This document shows positions 11,035 through 22,057 of a stretch of 64,000 bases of DNA, one piece after another (positions within the stretch are counted from its first letter, which is position 1; every line of letters begins with the position of its first letter). The stretch is from Pictodentalium vernedei (taxonomy: Eukaryota > Mollusca > Scaphopoda > Dentaliida > Dentaliidae), in assembly GCA_031216915.1 (NCBI GenBank), contig CM062292.1, forward strand, positions 9,239,920 to 9,303,919. Direction: 5' to 3'. Made by a program: the position numbers and the translations under genes. The notes beneath the pieces are model-generated. The model was not told the DNA's origin. It ran no database searches and saw only the letters and a list, made by a program, of their open reading frames with translations.

Positions 11035-11338
11035 CAGTTAAAACTAGAAGTCCTGTCATGAATAGTGCGCTTTTCTAGGCTTAATTGCACGTTGGAATTG
11101 CCATATCGAATGGCATCCAAAGCACGGCAGGTTCTCCTGGTTACTCAAAGCAAACACAGGCAATGTTTCTGCCAATGGACCTCCGGGTTACCCGGAGGTC
11201 CATTGGCTGAAACATTGCTTGTGCACAGGCCATATGTACAGAATTTGATAGCTTTACTTAAGCCATGACGCGTACATTAACGCGAATATCAACGTGCTAT
11301 TTGTGCACATTTCATAACAGGACTTCAAGTTTTAACTG
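11035..11338 (+). mobile_element. FB-A (copy 7)
   Basis: TA-flanked copy, slightly short because of a small deletion after GCACGTTGGAATTG in the left arm. It lies only about 80 bp from copy 6 in the same orientation. Confidence 0.88.
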
Positions 11339-11461
11339 TAAGATGACTGATACCAAGCGAAATTCCAGTGAAAAGATTTGAAGGAGAACAAATAGGACGG
11401 CCGATTTCGAATCGAACCGAATACCAACTTGAGATTCGAAATCTAATCAAGTCTCGATCCC

Positions 11462-11704
11462 CGCGGGAAGCCCGGGAAGTGAAGCAGTGCCTGTTCACTG
11501 CAATAAGCAGGCTCTGTTTTACTGGTAAAATAGGACCCAGTCACCAGTGCATGGGAGGTGCAAACCCTCTCTAAAATGGGCATCATGGCTTATTTATGCT
11601 CACCCCTGGTCTTGAGTTGATACTCATGTTGTGGTCATGATTAGCCATTGTGCAGAAATATGTGTCCTTAAACACCAATAAATAAATAAATAAATATAAA
11701 TATA
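11462..11704 (+). mobile_element. SINE-4 (no clear tRNA head)
   Basis: The body reads GAAGTGAAGCAGTGCCTGTT, GGTAAAATAGGACCCAGTCA, then the tail TTAGCCATTGTGCAGAAATA ending AATAAATAAATAA. The same unit occurs at 12805-13035 (reverse) and 24425-24705. Its tail matches that of SINE-1 although the bodies differ. Confidence 0.75.
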
Positions 11705-12690
11705 ATGAAATCTTGAAGCTTCTTTGTGACTGGTACCAAAAGTATATTTAGAAACTTGAAACAGAATCTTGGTAACCGTCATTGGGATTATGACCAAATT
11801 CTGTGGTACTCCTTCCCTATGACAAATGTTAAAATGGTCTACTGGTTTAACTGGCAGAGTCCTAAATTATTTTTGGCCCTCAAAATTTACTCGCATACCT
11901 TTGCAATGTAACAGTTTATGGAAGAGTGCCTTTGGGCATGCTCCCATAATGTAAAAAGGCAAATGCTTGCAGAATAAATAATATTACTTCAAAGATAGTA
12001 CGAATCACAGTCACTGAATTTACAGCCATTAAGTTGTGGCTCCTCACTTCAGGACAAAGCCCAAGTATGGGCGTCCAGCACCCAACCAGTTAAGTTGTGG
12101 ACTCCTTTGACAGGTAGAATTGCTGAGGGTTTGATTCCTGGTGTGGGATCAGAGAAACCAACATTCTAAATTTGTAAAAAGCTGACTGTCCTCTTCAAAA
12201 TATACAAACAGCCCTGTGCCAGTCTTCATCTGAGGTCAACCACAGCACTTTTGTCGTACTGTAGCCAGCACGTCTCGCACTTCTAGGTAGCTGTCGTAAT
12301 GAAAGTGAACAACGCAATCATGAGAACTTCAGCGAAGTTACTACATTGTATGTTTCCGCCATCATTTTTGGCAGTGGTCAGTGGTGTAGGAGTTCACGTG
12401 CTTGACTCCTGATTGTCAGGTTTTGATTCCCAGCGTAAGATCAGAAACCAACATTCTAAATTCCTCCAAAATATATAACCGTGTTTGTAAATGAAGCAGC
12501 ACAACTCTGTTGGTGAGAACGTTTTGATCTGTCAAATTTAGTTTTTCTCTTTGTATTCTTAAAACACTATATGGTTGAAATATATAAATTTCAATCGGCA
12601 AATTCTTCCCATTATGCATCTGGAAATTTGACCAATCCAATCCTATTTATTGATACATGCATATGCATGTTGTTTACTTCTCTGTACATG
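11705..12690. other. Non-coding, no recognised gene
   Basis: Mostly AT-rich sequence with a degraded hairpin at 11915-11965 and two copies of a GGTTTGATTCC-type tRNA-like fragment (about 12125-12150 and 12415-12440), possibly SINE remnants. Confidence 0.4.
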
Positions 12691-12696
12691 TACTTA

Positions 12697-12780
12697 ACTG
12701 GCTGAGTGCTGGAAGCCACTATCATGGCTTTACTGAAAAGTGCTGAAAGCCACCATAGTGGTTTTGCCATCCCTGTAAGG
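12697..12780. repeat. Short dispersed repeat (GAGTGCTGGAAGCC)
   Basis: Two internal copies of GTGCTGRAAGCCACYAT plus TGGTTTT or TGGCTTT. Related sequence lies near 340 and, in complement, near 12070. Confidence 0.5.
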
Positions 12781-12804
12781 TGTTGTTATTTTTTCTAAAA
12801 TAAT

Positions 12805-13035
12805 TATTCTTATTATTATTTATTGGTGTTTAAGGTCACCTATTTTTGTACAATGGCTAATCATGACCACAGCATGAGTATCAACTCAAGATCAGGGGTG
12901 AGCGTTAATAAGCCATGTTGCCCATTTTAGAGACGGTTTGCCCCTCCCAAGCATTGGTGACTGGGTCCTATTTTACCAGTAAAACAAGAGTATGTTCACC
13001 AAAGTGAACAGGCACTGCTTCTCTTCCTGGGCTTT
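12805..13035 (-). mobile_element. SINE-4, reverse orientation
   Basis: The tail complement (TTATTGGTGTTTAAGGTCAC) is at the left, followed by the complement of the GGTAAAATAGGACCCAGTCA body. Confidence 0.75.
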
Positions 13036-13325
13036 CCGCAAGGATCGAAAATAATAGAAAGTGTATTGAAATCAAAAATTTTTTTCTCATGGATCATAAA
13101 CGAAAACAAAATATTTCAATAATAAAAATTTTGAGCAAAAACAGATATAATTTGTTTGAGTGAACTTTTCAAGAAAAAAAAAATGTCATGTTTCTAAACA
13201 TCATTTGAAAAAAAATAATGCTTTACTAGTTAACTAGAGAAAAAAACTATTTATGGAAAATTTGCACTCGACCCATTTTAACATTAACACTTAACCCACT
13301 GAGTATTTTTAAAAAAAAATTCATC

Positions 13326-13375
13326 AAATCTAGTCATGGCTGCTTTTAAGCTTTTAAGCAGCCATGACTAGATTT
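13326..13375. repeat. Perfect hairpin, 20-bp arms
   Basis: AAATCTAGTCATGGCTGCTT is exactly mirrored after a 10-nt spacer (TTAAGCTTTT). No flanking repeat was identified; the surrounding 13036-13440 is otherwise plain AT-rich DNA. Confidence 0.8.
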
Positions 13376-13440
13376 AATGGAAAATTCAAGTGAATTTAGT
13401 TCAAGAAATCACTGAACAAAATGTTGATACAACTTATGGG

Positions 13441-13447
13441 GTACAAT

Positions 13448-13490
<43 letters not shown>

Positions 13491-13832
13491 GTGGTGTTGA
13501 AGGTCACATATTTCTGCACAATGGCTAACCATGACCATGACAGTTTTGGTGGAGGAAGCCGGAGTACCCGGAGAGAACCACTGAGCAACGGCGAGCAACT
13601 GTCAGCTCCCCAACATACCAACTCCACACAAGCAGGGTTAGCATTGGTTGAAGAGAGGTGCACCATCGACGTGCAGTACGCCTTAGTACACAACGTCACT
13701 GTGCCCCCATGTGGGTAATGGGGGTGAAGTGTCTTGCCTAAGGACACAATGCGGTTGCCGCAGGTGGGATTCGAACCGAGGACCTCACGGCTTGCAGCCT
13801 GCACCACTACCAACTGAACCACCGCGCCCCCT
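13441..13832 (-). mobile_element. SINE-1, reverse orientation, full length
   Basis: The TTTA tail is at the left. The body follows, and the tRNA-like head complement (GGGATTCGAACC, then CTGAACCACCGCGCCCC) is at the right. The box B complement GGATTCGAACC is well preserved. Confidence 0.9.
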
Positions 13833-14240
13833 ACAATTTGGTTAAAAGTGCTCAGATTATACACGGTTTCCAGTGGGAATAAATTAGTGGGTCCGGTAGG
13901 AGGGGAAAATCAAATTTTAGAATTGAACACTGCAGGAAGGCCATTTCCTTGCATGTCAGACGGCGATTCATGTTTTAGTGTGAACGATTTTATGAGAATA
14001 ATTCTGTCGAGTTTTTGGGGAAACACCCAAAACTATTGCCGTTTCTTCACTACAATCGGCATGTGCCATCTTACCTAATTGGCAAGCGGCGAAAAATAGC
14101 GATAGTTTCTGAATGACACTCGACAATCTTAAGTTGCAGAATGCCAATTTCAGAAACGTTGCTCCTAAAATATGTTAACTTTGTTGGAGAGTGACTGTGT
14201 TTTGACTAGAATTTTTACGGCATCATGTTTGTTTTTTCAG

Positions 14241-14335
14241 CTGGATTTTATGCTTTATCAGTCAATGATCGGCAAGGGAATGGGTCTGGTTGACGGAACC
14301 TCAGCCATGGTAGCGGAAACCCTGAATTATACTTA
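14241..14335 (+). CDS. Possible host exon, cut by a MITE
   Basis: A pyrimidine-rich acceptor (TGTTTGTTTTTTCAG) precedes an open block whose translation includes MIGKGMGLVDGTSAMVAETL. The block runs straight into the terminus of a pogo-like MITE (TACAGTAGAACC) with no donor site, so if it is an exon it is interrupted. The peptide has the look of a transmembrane segment, but I do not recognise the family with confidence. It could be a chance reading frame. Confidence 0.3.
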
Positions 14336-14500
14336 CAGTAGAACCTGTTTTGAGAGACCGCCCTTTTTGCCATGGAAAAGTGGTCTCTCATGATAGGTCA
14401 ATTATTGAGTAAAACAACCCAATGGTACAAGGCCATAGTGGTCTCTCAAGACAGGTGGTCTCTCACGACAGTGGTCTCTGAAGACAAGTATTTTAATGAC
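14336..14500 (+). mobile_element. pogo-like MITE end (CAGTAGAACCTG)
   Basis: Starts CAGTAGAACCTGTTTTGAGA after a TA and is followed by repeated GGTCTCTCAAGACAGG motifs. Related termini lie at 40967 and 48960-49135. The far end was not delimited. Confidence 0.6.
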
Positions 14501-15025
14501 AAGAGATTTTCTTTTCTGAGCAGGAAAATCAGCCAGCAGAATTCAAGGAGTTAAAAGTGAAGTGGTTTCTTAAATTAAATATTTCAATTGAGTTTTCTCT
14601 AGATAATTCAGAATAATTCCTAATTTTATTTTCATTTGTAGAGGAAATTTAAGAGACAGAATTTACACATACATAATTTAAAACCCCAAAGAAATAAATG
14701 AACTCACTTTTGATTACCTTTGTACCGAAATATTGATTTTGTTGAAAAAGTCACAAGTACAGTACTCTTGTTGCTGATTCCATCGAGAAAATTAAATTTT
14801 GAGAGTGTCACGCCAGAAATGTGATTTGATGTAAAGAAACTCACAAGCAAGACTAAATTGAGAAAAAATGCAGATTGAATTTGATTGGCCAATAAACGAT
14901 TTATTCATAACGTTGAAAAGACTAGAACTTTATCGAGAATAAATTTTGTAAATTTGGAATTAGACAAATGACACGTGACTGTGTTTGTGTGAAAATAAGG
15001 AACGTTATTCAAGCATGCACCCTCA
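14500..15025. other. Non-coding, nothing recognised
   Basis: AT-rich sequence, short unsupported frames only. Confidence 0.4.
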
Positions 15026-15634
15026 TTACATAGAGAGTAATCACTTGTCTGGACTGGTTATGTGATATAATTCATGAGAGGTGAGGGACGTTACAAACAC
15101 GACTGCGCACGAGTGTTTTACAATATAGTCCCTCGCCTCGAATGAATTATTTCATGTAACCAGTCCAGTCAAGCGATTACTCTGTTTATTACTTTTCATT
15201 ATTAATGATAATTATATTATTTAACCCTTTACCTAATGAAATGACAAAAAACGGCTGGCGCTATTCTCAAAAATCGCCAGTTAATTTTCATCATTTTTTC
15301 ATTTTTTGTCTCTATAACATACTAACATATGTTATAACCCCTCATTGGAACGAGCTCGTTGAGCTTGTTCCAGTGAGGGGTCATAACCTATGTTTTTAAG
15401 ACAAAAAATGAAAATAATAGTTATTCAAGAATTTTTTTGCAAGTGTCGTCTGCTTTTCATGTTAAAAAAACCCCAAAAAACAATGAAGTCCCCATTACAC
15501 CCACGGCAAAGTGTCTTCGTTTGTGCGCACGGATATATGACATAATTGTTGATTGCATAATTCACTTGTGAAGTTATCGTTTAAAATCAGAAGCGGAAAT
15601 CCCAGTAAATCAGACTTTGGAAAGTAATAAAATT
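15026..15634. mobile_element. Composite element (copy 1) with FB-B inside
   Basis: Begins with a long hairpin (GAGTAATCACTTGTCTGGAC ... complement before GATTACTCTG) and ends near GGAAAGTAATAAAA. The whole layout recurs at 24828-25826, with FB-B at the same internal position. It is a repeat that amplified after acquiring FB-B. Confidence 0.7.
15225..15467. mobile_element. FB-B (subtype 1), right terminus lost
   Basis: TTAA/CCCTTTACCTAA is intact on the left (15221-15224 is the TTAA). On the right the GGTAAAGGG terminus is deleted, unlike the sister copy at 25033-25277. Confidence 0.8.
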
Positions 15635-15645
15635 ATGTCCTCATA

Positions 15646-15890
15646 CAGTGCATTCGCTGCGGACTGGTCGTAATCCACACGTGGGAATTATGTATACACA
15701 TGCGTTTACCAGGTAATAAAAATCACCATCAGCAAAATTTTAATTCACGAAGCACCGGTTTGTATCCGGTGCTTCATTAATTAAATTTATGATGATTATT
15801 CCAATGATTTGTGTTTGGAATCTAATATTATTGTGTCCGTGGAAATATTATCCACCCCTGGAAAGTGACCAGTCCATTGCGACTGTACTG
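15646..15890. mobile_element. FB-C MITE, intact
   Basis: A 245-bp element flanked by TA. The left end has CGCTGCGGACTGGTCG, the right end GTGACCAGTCC plus GACTGTACTG, and the central hairpin is GAAGCACCGG...CCGGTGCTTC. Confidence 0.85.
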
Positions 15891-16121
15891 TATTTGTGGC
15901 AAGTCAAGGGGCCTTCTGATCTTGCTCTCCCCCACACCCCAACTCCACCTCAAATCTCTGTTTTAATCTGTTGGTGGTCCTGCTCCACCCTTTCTGTATA
16001 GACAGGGGTAGGGAAGTTGTGAATTTGACCAGTGGGGGGGAGGGGGGGGGGGGGGTGTGGAGGTTGTACATGTAAAACCCACTGTGATGGCTCAAGTCCT
16101 GATGGATGGATATTCCAAGTA

Positions 16122-16625
16122 CATCATCAACGCTTTCGAGGCATGCTGTGATGTAGGGCTGAAACGGTGGCTCATTTTCGTAACTGACTAACCGAGAGCT
16201 ATAACCGGATAACATCTGGTTATCCGTGGCTATTATTTCACCGACTATGGGATCAAAACTATAGGAATTGGTATTCTCAAACTATTCCGAAGTGTGTATA
16301 CAAACGAACGTTGTCGAGTACTCGACAAGGTTCATTTGTAAACAAACTATGGAATAGTTTCTGCGATTACTCATTACTCACGGAAATTGCCAATAATAAC
16401 GAAGTCTTGAACGGCAAAGTCGATTATTTCTCAATATATGCAATGCGGCTTCGAGGTGTAATCTATCACAAAGGAGAAGCGGCAGATTTACTATGTTTTA
16501 AACGTGGAAAGACGATCACTATCGATATTTTGGATAACTGGTTGACGGTTTTTCTAATCGGTTAGGTAGCTAACTGGTTTCAATCCGATTATCTGGTTAA
16601 CCATTTCAGTACTACTGTGATGATG
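16122..16625. mobile_element. FB-F copy 3 with minimal interior, split by hAT
   Basis: TACATCATCA lies at 16120 and GATGATGTA at 16619-16627, enclosing a short GAGGCATG core once the hAT element is removed. The left flank GATATTCCAAG matches the extended FB-F terminus. Confidence 0.6.
16154..16614. mobile_element. hAT-type MITE with perfect 8-bp TSD
   Basis: CTGTGATG occurs directly on both sides (16146-16153 and 16615-16622). Termini are TAGGGCTGAAACGG and a CCATTTCAGTACTA counterpart, with subterminal inverted CGGATAACATCTGGTTA-like motifs. An 8-bp duplication is characteristic of hAT transposons. There is no transposase. Confidence 0.85.
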
Positions 16626-16719
16626 TACATGCAGTTGAAAAATTAGTCAGGATTATAGCTAAAAAAACAAAAAAACTGTGTGGAAATTATTTAGTTAATA
16701 AACTCTCTGTGGTAACCCA

Positions 16720-16925
16720 GGGAAGTTGAACAGTGTTTGTTTATTGTGTGGTAAAAAAGTTCTGCTTCCCTGGTAAAAAAAGCACCCAGAATCAATGCTT
16801 GGGTTGAAAGTCCTCTATAATGGACAGCATATGTATAAACATTTGGCTAAACTCATCCCTATATTGCAATCATGAGATAGCCAAAGGTGCCAAAAGTGAC
16901 CTTAAACACCAATAAATAAATAATT
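16720..16925 (+). mobile_element. Divergent SINE-4 copy
   Basis: Has a decayed GAACAGTGTTTGTTTATTG / CTGGTAAAAAAAGCACCCAG body and the tail GTGACCTTAAACACCAATAA followed by ATAAATAA. Confidence 0.6.
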
Positions 16926-17038
16926 AGTGAATTAATTAAGAAATACATGTAATACTGGGGAGCCCACTTAATTGGATATCTCAACTGAATAACCCTGTTA
17001 ATTAAGTATAATTTCCCAACACAAAACAATTTACCATA

Positions 17039-17705
17039 CACAAGTGATTACCATACGACCGTGACATGAATATCCCAGGTCCACGATATCTTCACTCAAG
17101 ATCTAAGAGAAGTCGCCGACTAATATTGGCGATTGTTTCTCGAGTCAATGTCCGACACGATATTAAAATCGCCGTGATTCATGGTCAAACAGATCACAGC
17201 TGCACTAGTAATTAATTTCTAGGGCACCTGAACGAGAGGGATGTACTTGCATGTATTGTCATATTTTGCATGACTCTCACAATTTTGTGGTCGAAATACA
17301 TGTATAACGCAACAAACTCACCTCAACAAAATGACGTTGGCCTTACCATTACCAACACTCATAAAATATTTATGTTTTTGATCCGAAAGAATATTTTTTT
17401 TCTAATTCCGACAAATTGCAACATTCCAACACAAACATACATAAATTTGATTCAGAAAATTATTGATGGCTGGTTATCATTCTGACATTTTGTGACATCA
17501 ACATACAGTAGTTTATTTGGTCTAATATACATGTATTTCACAATTAATGCCGAGATTACGCTCCCTGGAGTTAATCCCTTTCACTCCAAATGTCTTGTCT
17601 AATTCAATTATTGCTTTCATTGTCTGCATAATATTGGGTGGGTTTAATATTTTTGTCTCACCTCGGACCTAGGATATTGATGTAACGGTCGCTTGCGCAG
17701 TAGTG
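17039..17705. mobile_element. FB-E MITE (copy 2), nested in FB-D
   Basis: TA lies on both sides (17037-17038, 17706-17707); the empty site reads CCATACCTCC in FB-D. Subterminal ATGAATATCCCAGGTCC is mirrored by GGACCTAGGATATTGATG. Size is 667 bp, with no transposase frame. Confidence 0.85.
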
Positions 17706-18053
17706 TACCTCCAGTACAAATTTGACTTGTTAATTGAATATAGGTTATAGAGAATACTCCTGTTAATGGAATAAAAAAGTATTGTAACCTGCATAGTAAT
17801 TACCCTGACTCTCCCTAGGTTTCCTTTGTTTATAGACCTATTTGGCCTCAGTACATCCAGTACAGGCATTTAATCTATTATATCTTGTTTGACAGAGCTC
17901 GTGGACCTCTGTCAAACAAGATATATTAGAATAAATGCTAAGTTTATTTCTAAAATACAGGAAACTGACACAAACCCTGTTAATTGAATACTCCTGTTAA
18001 TTGAATAATTTTCATTGGCAAAGAATACAGGAAACTGACACAATCCATGTTAA

Positions 18054-18295
18054 CCCTTTACCCAACGAATCGCCCACATCCGCCCGAGTAATATGCAAAT
18101 TTAGCAGCTGAAAAAATATTATGTTTCGGAAAATTTCAACAAAACCATATCATGTGACCGCTCTGGGGAATGAGCTCGATGAGCTCGTTCCAGAGGTGGG
18201 GTCACATGATATGGTTTTGTTGAAATTTTTTGAAAAAATTTAAGAAATGATATTTAAAATAATAAATTTCGAAATCGTCTGCGTTGGGTAAAGGG
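18054..18295. mobile_element. FB-B (subtype 2), nested in FB-D
   Basis: TTAA lies on both sides (18050-18053, 18296-18299). Ends are CCCTTTACCCAACGAATCGC and GCGTTGGGTAAAGGG. Arms with AACAAAACCATATCATGTGA differ from subtype 1, while the GAGCTCGATGAGCTC centre is shared. Confidence 0.88.
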
Positions 18296-18715
18296 TTAAT
18301 TGAATAGTCCCTTTAATTGAATAGTTTTTATTGGCAAAGCATACAGGAAACTGACACAATCCCTGTTAATTGAATACTTCCTTTAATGGAATAATTTTCA
18401 TTGGCAAAGAATACAGGAAACTGACACAATCCCTGTTAATTGAATACTTCCGTTAATTGAATAATTTCCATTAGCAAAGTGGCTATTCAATTAACAGGGT
18501 TCCACTGTAGTATGACTCAACTTTAATTAACTCATACCATACTGGCATCCCAAATTAGTCGTGCAGGTTGCCTTGACCTTTAACAGCCTGAATTAAGTCC
18601 TGCTGTACAGTCACTGTGGTCTGGTCATAATCCACACATGGGCAGTGATGTCCACGCATGCGTTTACCAGGTAATAAAAATCATCAGCAAAGTTTTAATT
18701 AATGAAGTAAATTTT

Positions 18716-19460
18716 TAGCTCACCTGACTGAATGTCATGACGAGCTATAGTTATCAATCGCCGTCTGGTATCATCTGCTCGACGAGCTCGTTCCAACGAG
18801 GGGTCACATGATATGGTTTTGTTGAAATTTTTTGAAAAATAATATTTTTTCAACTGCTGAATTTGCATATCACGCGGATGCGGGCGATTCGTTGGGTAAA
18901 GGGTTAACTGATTTCAGTTAAATTTGATGTGATTGCTTGTTCTGACATCAAATTTTGTTTTTTTTCAAATCAACTTGCCTAGCTCCATAGGAATGGGGTG
19001 GGGGAAAATGTTCCAGAATGTTTTAAAAATCTCATGAACCAGTGTGTACAATGGCTTGATATTTGGTATGGAGCTTCCTTGTGGGGTGTAGAATCAAGTT
19101 TGTTCAAACAAAGTTTGTGGAGCAATATTTTTCTTTGAAATGGGGTGGCAAGATTTTTTGCCCTGCACAAAATTTCTATTTTCTGAGCCAACAGTCAAAT
19201 TTGAATGAAATTGGGTATGTGGTATTTCTGAGTCATAAGTACTTGATTCATGGAAGAAAAATTTTCAAGTGATAGCCAAAGATGCCGAATCACGTGTCCC
19301 CATGGGAACCCCAGAAACTAAAAATAGAAATATTTTCAAACTTTCATATTTCCTAAACCACATGGAACAGAGAACTGCTATTATATAGAACTGAAGCAGC
19401 CTTAGAACCAATAGAATGGGATGGTAAAAAAAAATGCTGTCATCGGTTGTGTCATTGTGT
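18716..19460 (+). mobile_element. Partial LRE-1 copy inside FB-C
   Basis: Starts after a T-run with AGCTCACCTGAC and contains the LRE-1 blocks AACTTGCCTAGCTCCATAGG and TTTGTTCAAACAAAGTTTGT. The 3' hairpin terminus is missing. A half FB-B lies inside. Confidence 0.65.
18778..18904. mobile_element. FB-B half copy
   Basis: Only the centre and one arm remain, ending in GGGCGATTCGTTGGGTAAAG followed by GGTTAA at 18907. The left arm is replaced by unrelated sequence. Confidence 0.75.
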
Positions 19461-19696
19461 TCTGTAGAATGTGACCAGTCCATGGTGGGCGTACTGTACA
19501 GACCTCCATTTGTATCACTGACCATGTCCAAGTCCATGTATCAGATCTAGTCCACATTGGTCTAAAACTGTCACTGACTTAAGTTTGCTAATCTGTGAGT
19601 GGCACCAGCATTTGAAATATCCTTGACAATAAGCAGTGCCATTGTAAAAGCCATGACATTTTCTGAAGGCTTTTCTCATTGCATTTCCAATTGCTA

Positions 19697-20010
19697 CAGT
19701 TAAAACTAGAAGTCCTGTCATGAAATGTGCACAAATGGCACGTTGATATGCGCGTTAATGTATGCGTTATGGCCTAAGTAAAGCTATCAAATTCCGTACA
19801 TATGGCCTGTGCCCAAGCAATGTTTCAGCCAATGGACCTCCGGGTAACCCAGAGGTCCATTGGCAGAAACATTGCATGTGTTTGCTATGAGTAACCAAGA
19901 GAACCTGCCGTGCTTTGGATGTCATTCGATATGGCAATTGCGCGCAGTTCCAATGCGCAGTTAAGCCTAGATAAGCACACTATTCCTGACAGGACTTCTA
20001 GTTTTAACTG
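19697..20010 (-). mobile_element. FB-A (copy 8)
   Basis: TA-flanked full-length copy in reverse orientation. Confidence 0.9.
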
Positions 20011-20172
20011 TATGTCTGCTCACTAGATTCTAAACCCATTGCCTTGAAAGCTAACTGAGATGCATACATGTAGATGTGTATTCATAGGAGCTGTCAGCCA
20101 AATTAATATCCAATAAACATGGGTCATTCAATCATCATCCCACCCCCTCCCAATGTCTAAAGATTTTTTTTT

Positions 20173-22057
20173 AGCTCACCTTGATAAAGTCAAGCTGAGC
20201 GAATCAAATTGCTGTCCGTCCGTCGTTCGTCCATCTGTCATCCATCATCACCAATGTTTTGGTCTTCTCCAAAAAAACTGCTGGGCCAATTCAGGTGAAA
20301 GTTTGTGTGAGTGATGGTTCCAAAGGGGCATAGCATTTTTGTTCAACTCAACATGCCCAGTCCCATAGGGAGTTGGTGGGAGGAAAATGCTCCAAAATAT
20401 TTTTAAAATCTCCTCATGAATCAGTGGGTACAATGACCTGATATTTTGTTATGGAGCTTCCTTTTGATGTGTAGAACCAAGTTTGTTCAAAGAAAGTTTG
20501 TGAAGCAGTATTTGGCTTTGTAATGGGAGGGGTAAGATTTTTGGCCCCGCCCAAAATTTCTATTTTCTGAACTGATGGTCCAATTTGAACGAAATTCGGT
20601 ATGTGGTATTATTGGGTGATAAGTACTTGACTTGACTTGACTAAATTCCTGCTCCCCGTGGAAACCCCAGGAGCTAAAAATAGAAATATTTTCAAACGCC
20701 CATATTTCCCAAACCACATGGAACAGAAAACTGTTATTTGGTATGGAGCGTCCTTTGGACCAGGAGATTTGAATGGTAAAAAAGAATTGCCATCAGTTAT
20801 GTTACGGCGTAACATGGAGGGCATCGAAAAAATGCTGAGTTCGCATATTTCAAAAATTTTTATGTTTGGAATACATTATTGTTATGTGGGTCAGATTCAA
20901 GATTGTTCAAACCAAATCCCTAGTTTAATATTTAGGCTTCCTATGGAAGCCCAAATTTTAACTTAGTGCAATATGGGGGATAATTTTTTAAAATCTTCTT
21001 CAGATCCACCAGTCAGAATGCTTTCATATTTGGTATACAACATCTCCAGGGGGCGTCAGATTCCATTTTGTTGAAATCGGGTCTCTAGGTATATATTTGG
21101 GCTCTCTATAGTAACCCAAGTTTTAACTTAGTGCAATATGAGGAAATTTCTTTAAAAATCTTCTTCAGATCCACCAGTCGGAATGCTTTCATATTTGGTA
21201 TACAACATCTCAAGGGGAGTCAGATTAAAGTTTGTTCAATTTGAGTGCCTGGGTTAATATTTGGGTTCCATATGTGAACCTGAAATATAACTTAGTACAA
21301 TATGAGGGAATTTCTTAAAAAATCTTCTTCAGATTCACCTGGCACAATCCTTTCATATTTGGTTTACAACATCTCTAGGGGAGACAGATTTCAAGTTTGT
21401 TCAAATTGTTTCCCTGGGTTAATCTTTGGCTCCCAATGGTAGCCTGATTTTTAACTTAGTGCAATATGAGGAAATTTCTTTAAAAATCTTCTTCAGATCC
21501 AACTGTCAGAATGCTTTCATATTTGGTATACAACATCTCTAGGGGAGTCAGATTCAAGTTTATGCAAATCGAGTCTGTAGGTTAATATTTGGACTTGCTA
21601 TGGTAGCCCAAGTTTTAACTTAGTGCAATGTGAGGAAACTTCTTTAAAAATCTTCTTCTTCAGATTCACGAGTCTGAATGCTTTCATATTTGGTATACAA
21701 TATCTCTAGGTAGGTCAAACCGAGTGCCTGGGTTAATATTTGGGCTCTCTATGGGAGCCGGATTTGGCCATGTTGCCGAAGAATTAAAATTTTGTATTCA
21801 GTACCCTCTAGAGGTGAATAACTAAGGCTAATCCACATAGGTTGTATCAAGAGGCTTCATAGGGAAGCTCCACATTTTACATTATAATCAACTGAAGAAA
21901 AGGCATGATGCTTGGTCTATTTTTGTCACTCCTGAGGGGCTCAAGGATTGACAATGTATCCTATGGAGACGGATTGCTTAATGTAGATTTATTATTGGAC
22001 TCTGTTTATATCATATTCTGTTCAAGATGTGCGCTTCAGGCCCCGTGGGGCCTCTTG
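20173..22057 (+). mobile_element. LRE-1 long repeat (copy 1), Helentron-like?
   Basis: Begins AGCTCACCTTGATAAAG after a T-run and ends in the hairpin AGGCCCCGTGGGGCCT plus CTTG. The 5' part has a CCGTCCGTCGTTCGTCC run and the phrase CTGGGCCAATTCAGGTG. The 3' half consists of about six 160-180-bp tandem units (CTTCTTCAGATCCACCAGTC, CATATTTGGTATACAACATC). No coding capacity was found. The terminal hairpin and T-run target fit a Helitron/Helentron derivative, though a classic CTRR end is lacking. Confidence 0.7.

Larger units (their letters stand above)
16954..18509 (+). mobile_element. FB-D element holding FB-E and FB-B
   Basis: The left end (GGAGCCCACTTAATTGGATA) and right end (CAATTAACAGGGTTCCACTG) match the intact FB-D at 28470-29021. 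Internal CCTGTTAATTGAATA blocks are repeated, and a hairpin TTTGACAGAGCTC... lies near 17890. Removing the two nested elements restores a colinear FB-D with extra tandem units. Confidence 0.8.
18606..19497. mobile_element. FB-C split by LRE and FB-B sequence
   Basis: The left half (CTGTGGTCTGGTCATAATCC to TTAATGAAG) ends at about 18712. The terminal piece GTGACCAGTCCATGG... reappears at 19465-19497. Confidence 0.65.

Noticed and set aside
20173-22057. LINE reading of LRE-1
   Set aside because: No reverse-transcriptase frame, no poly(A) or tandem tail, fixed 5' and 3' ends, and no target duplication.
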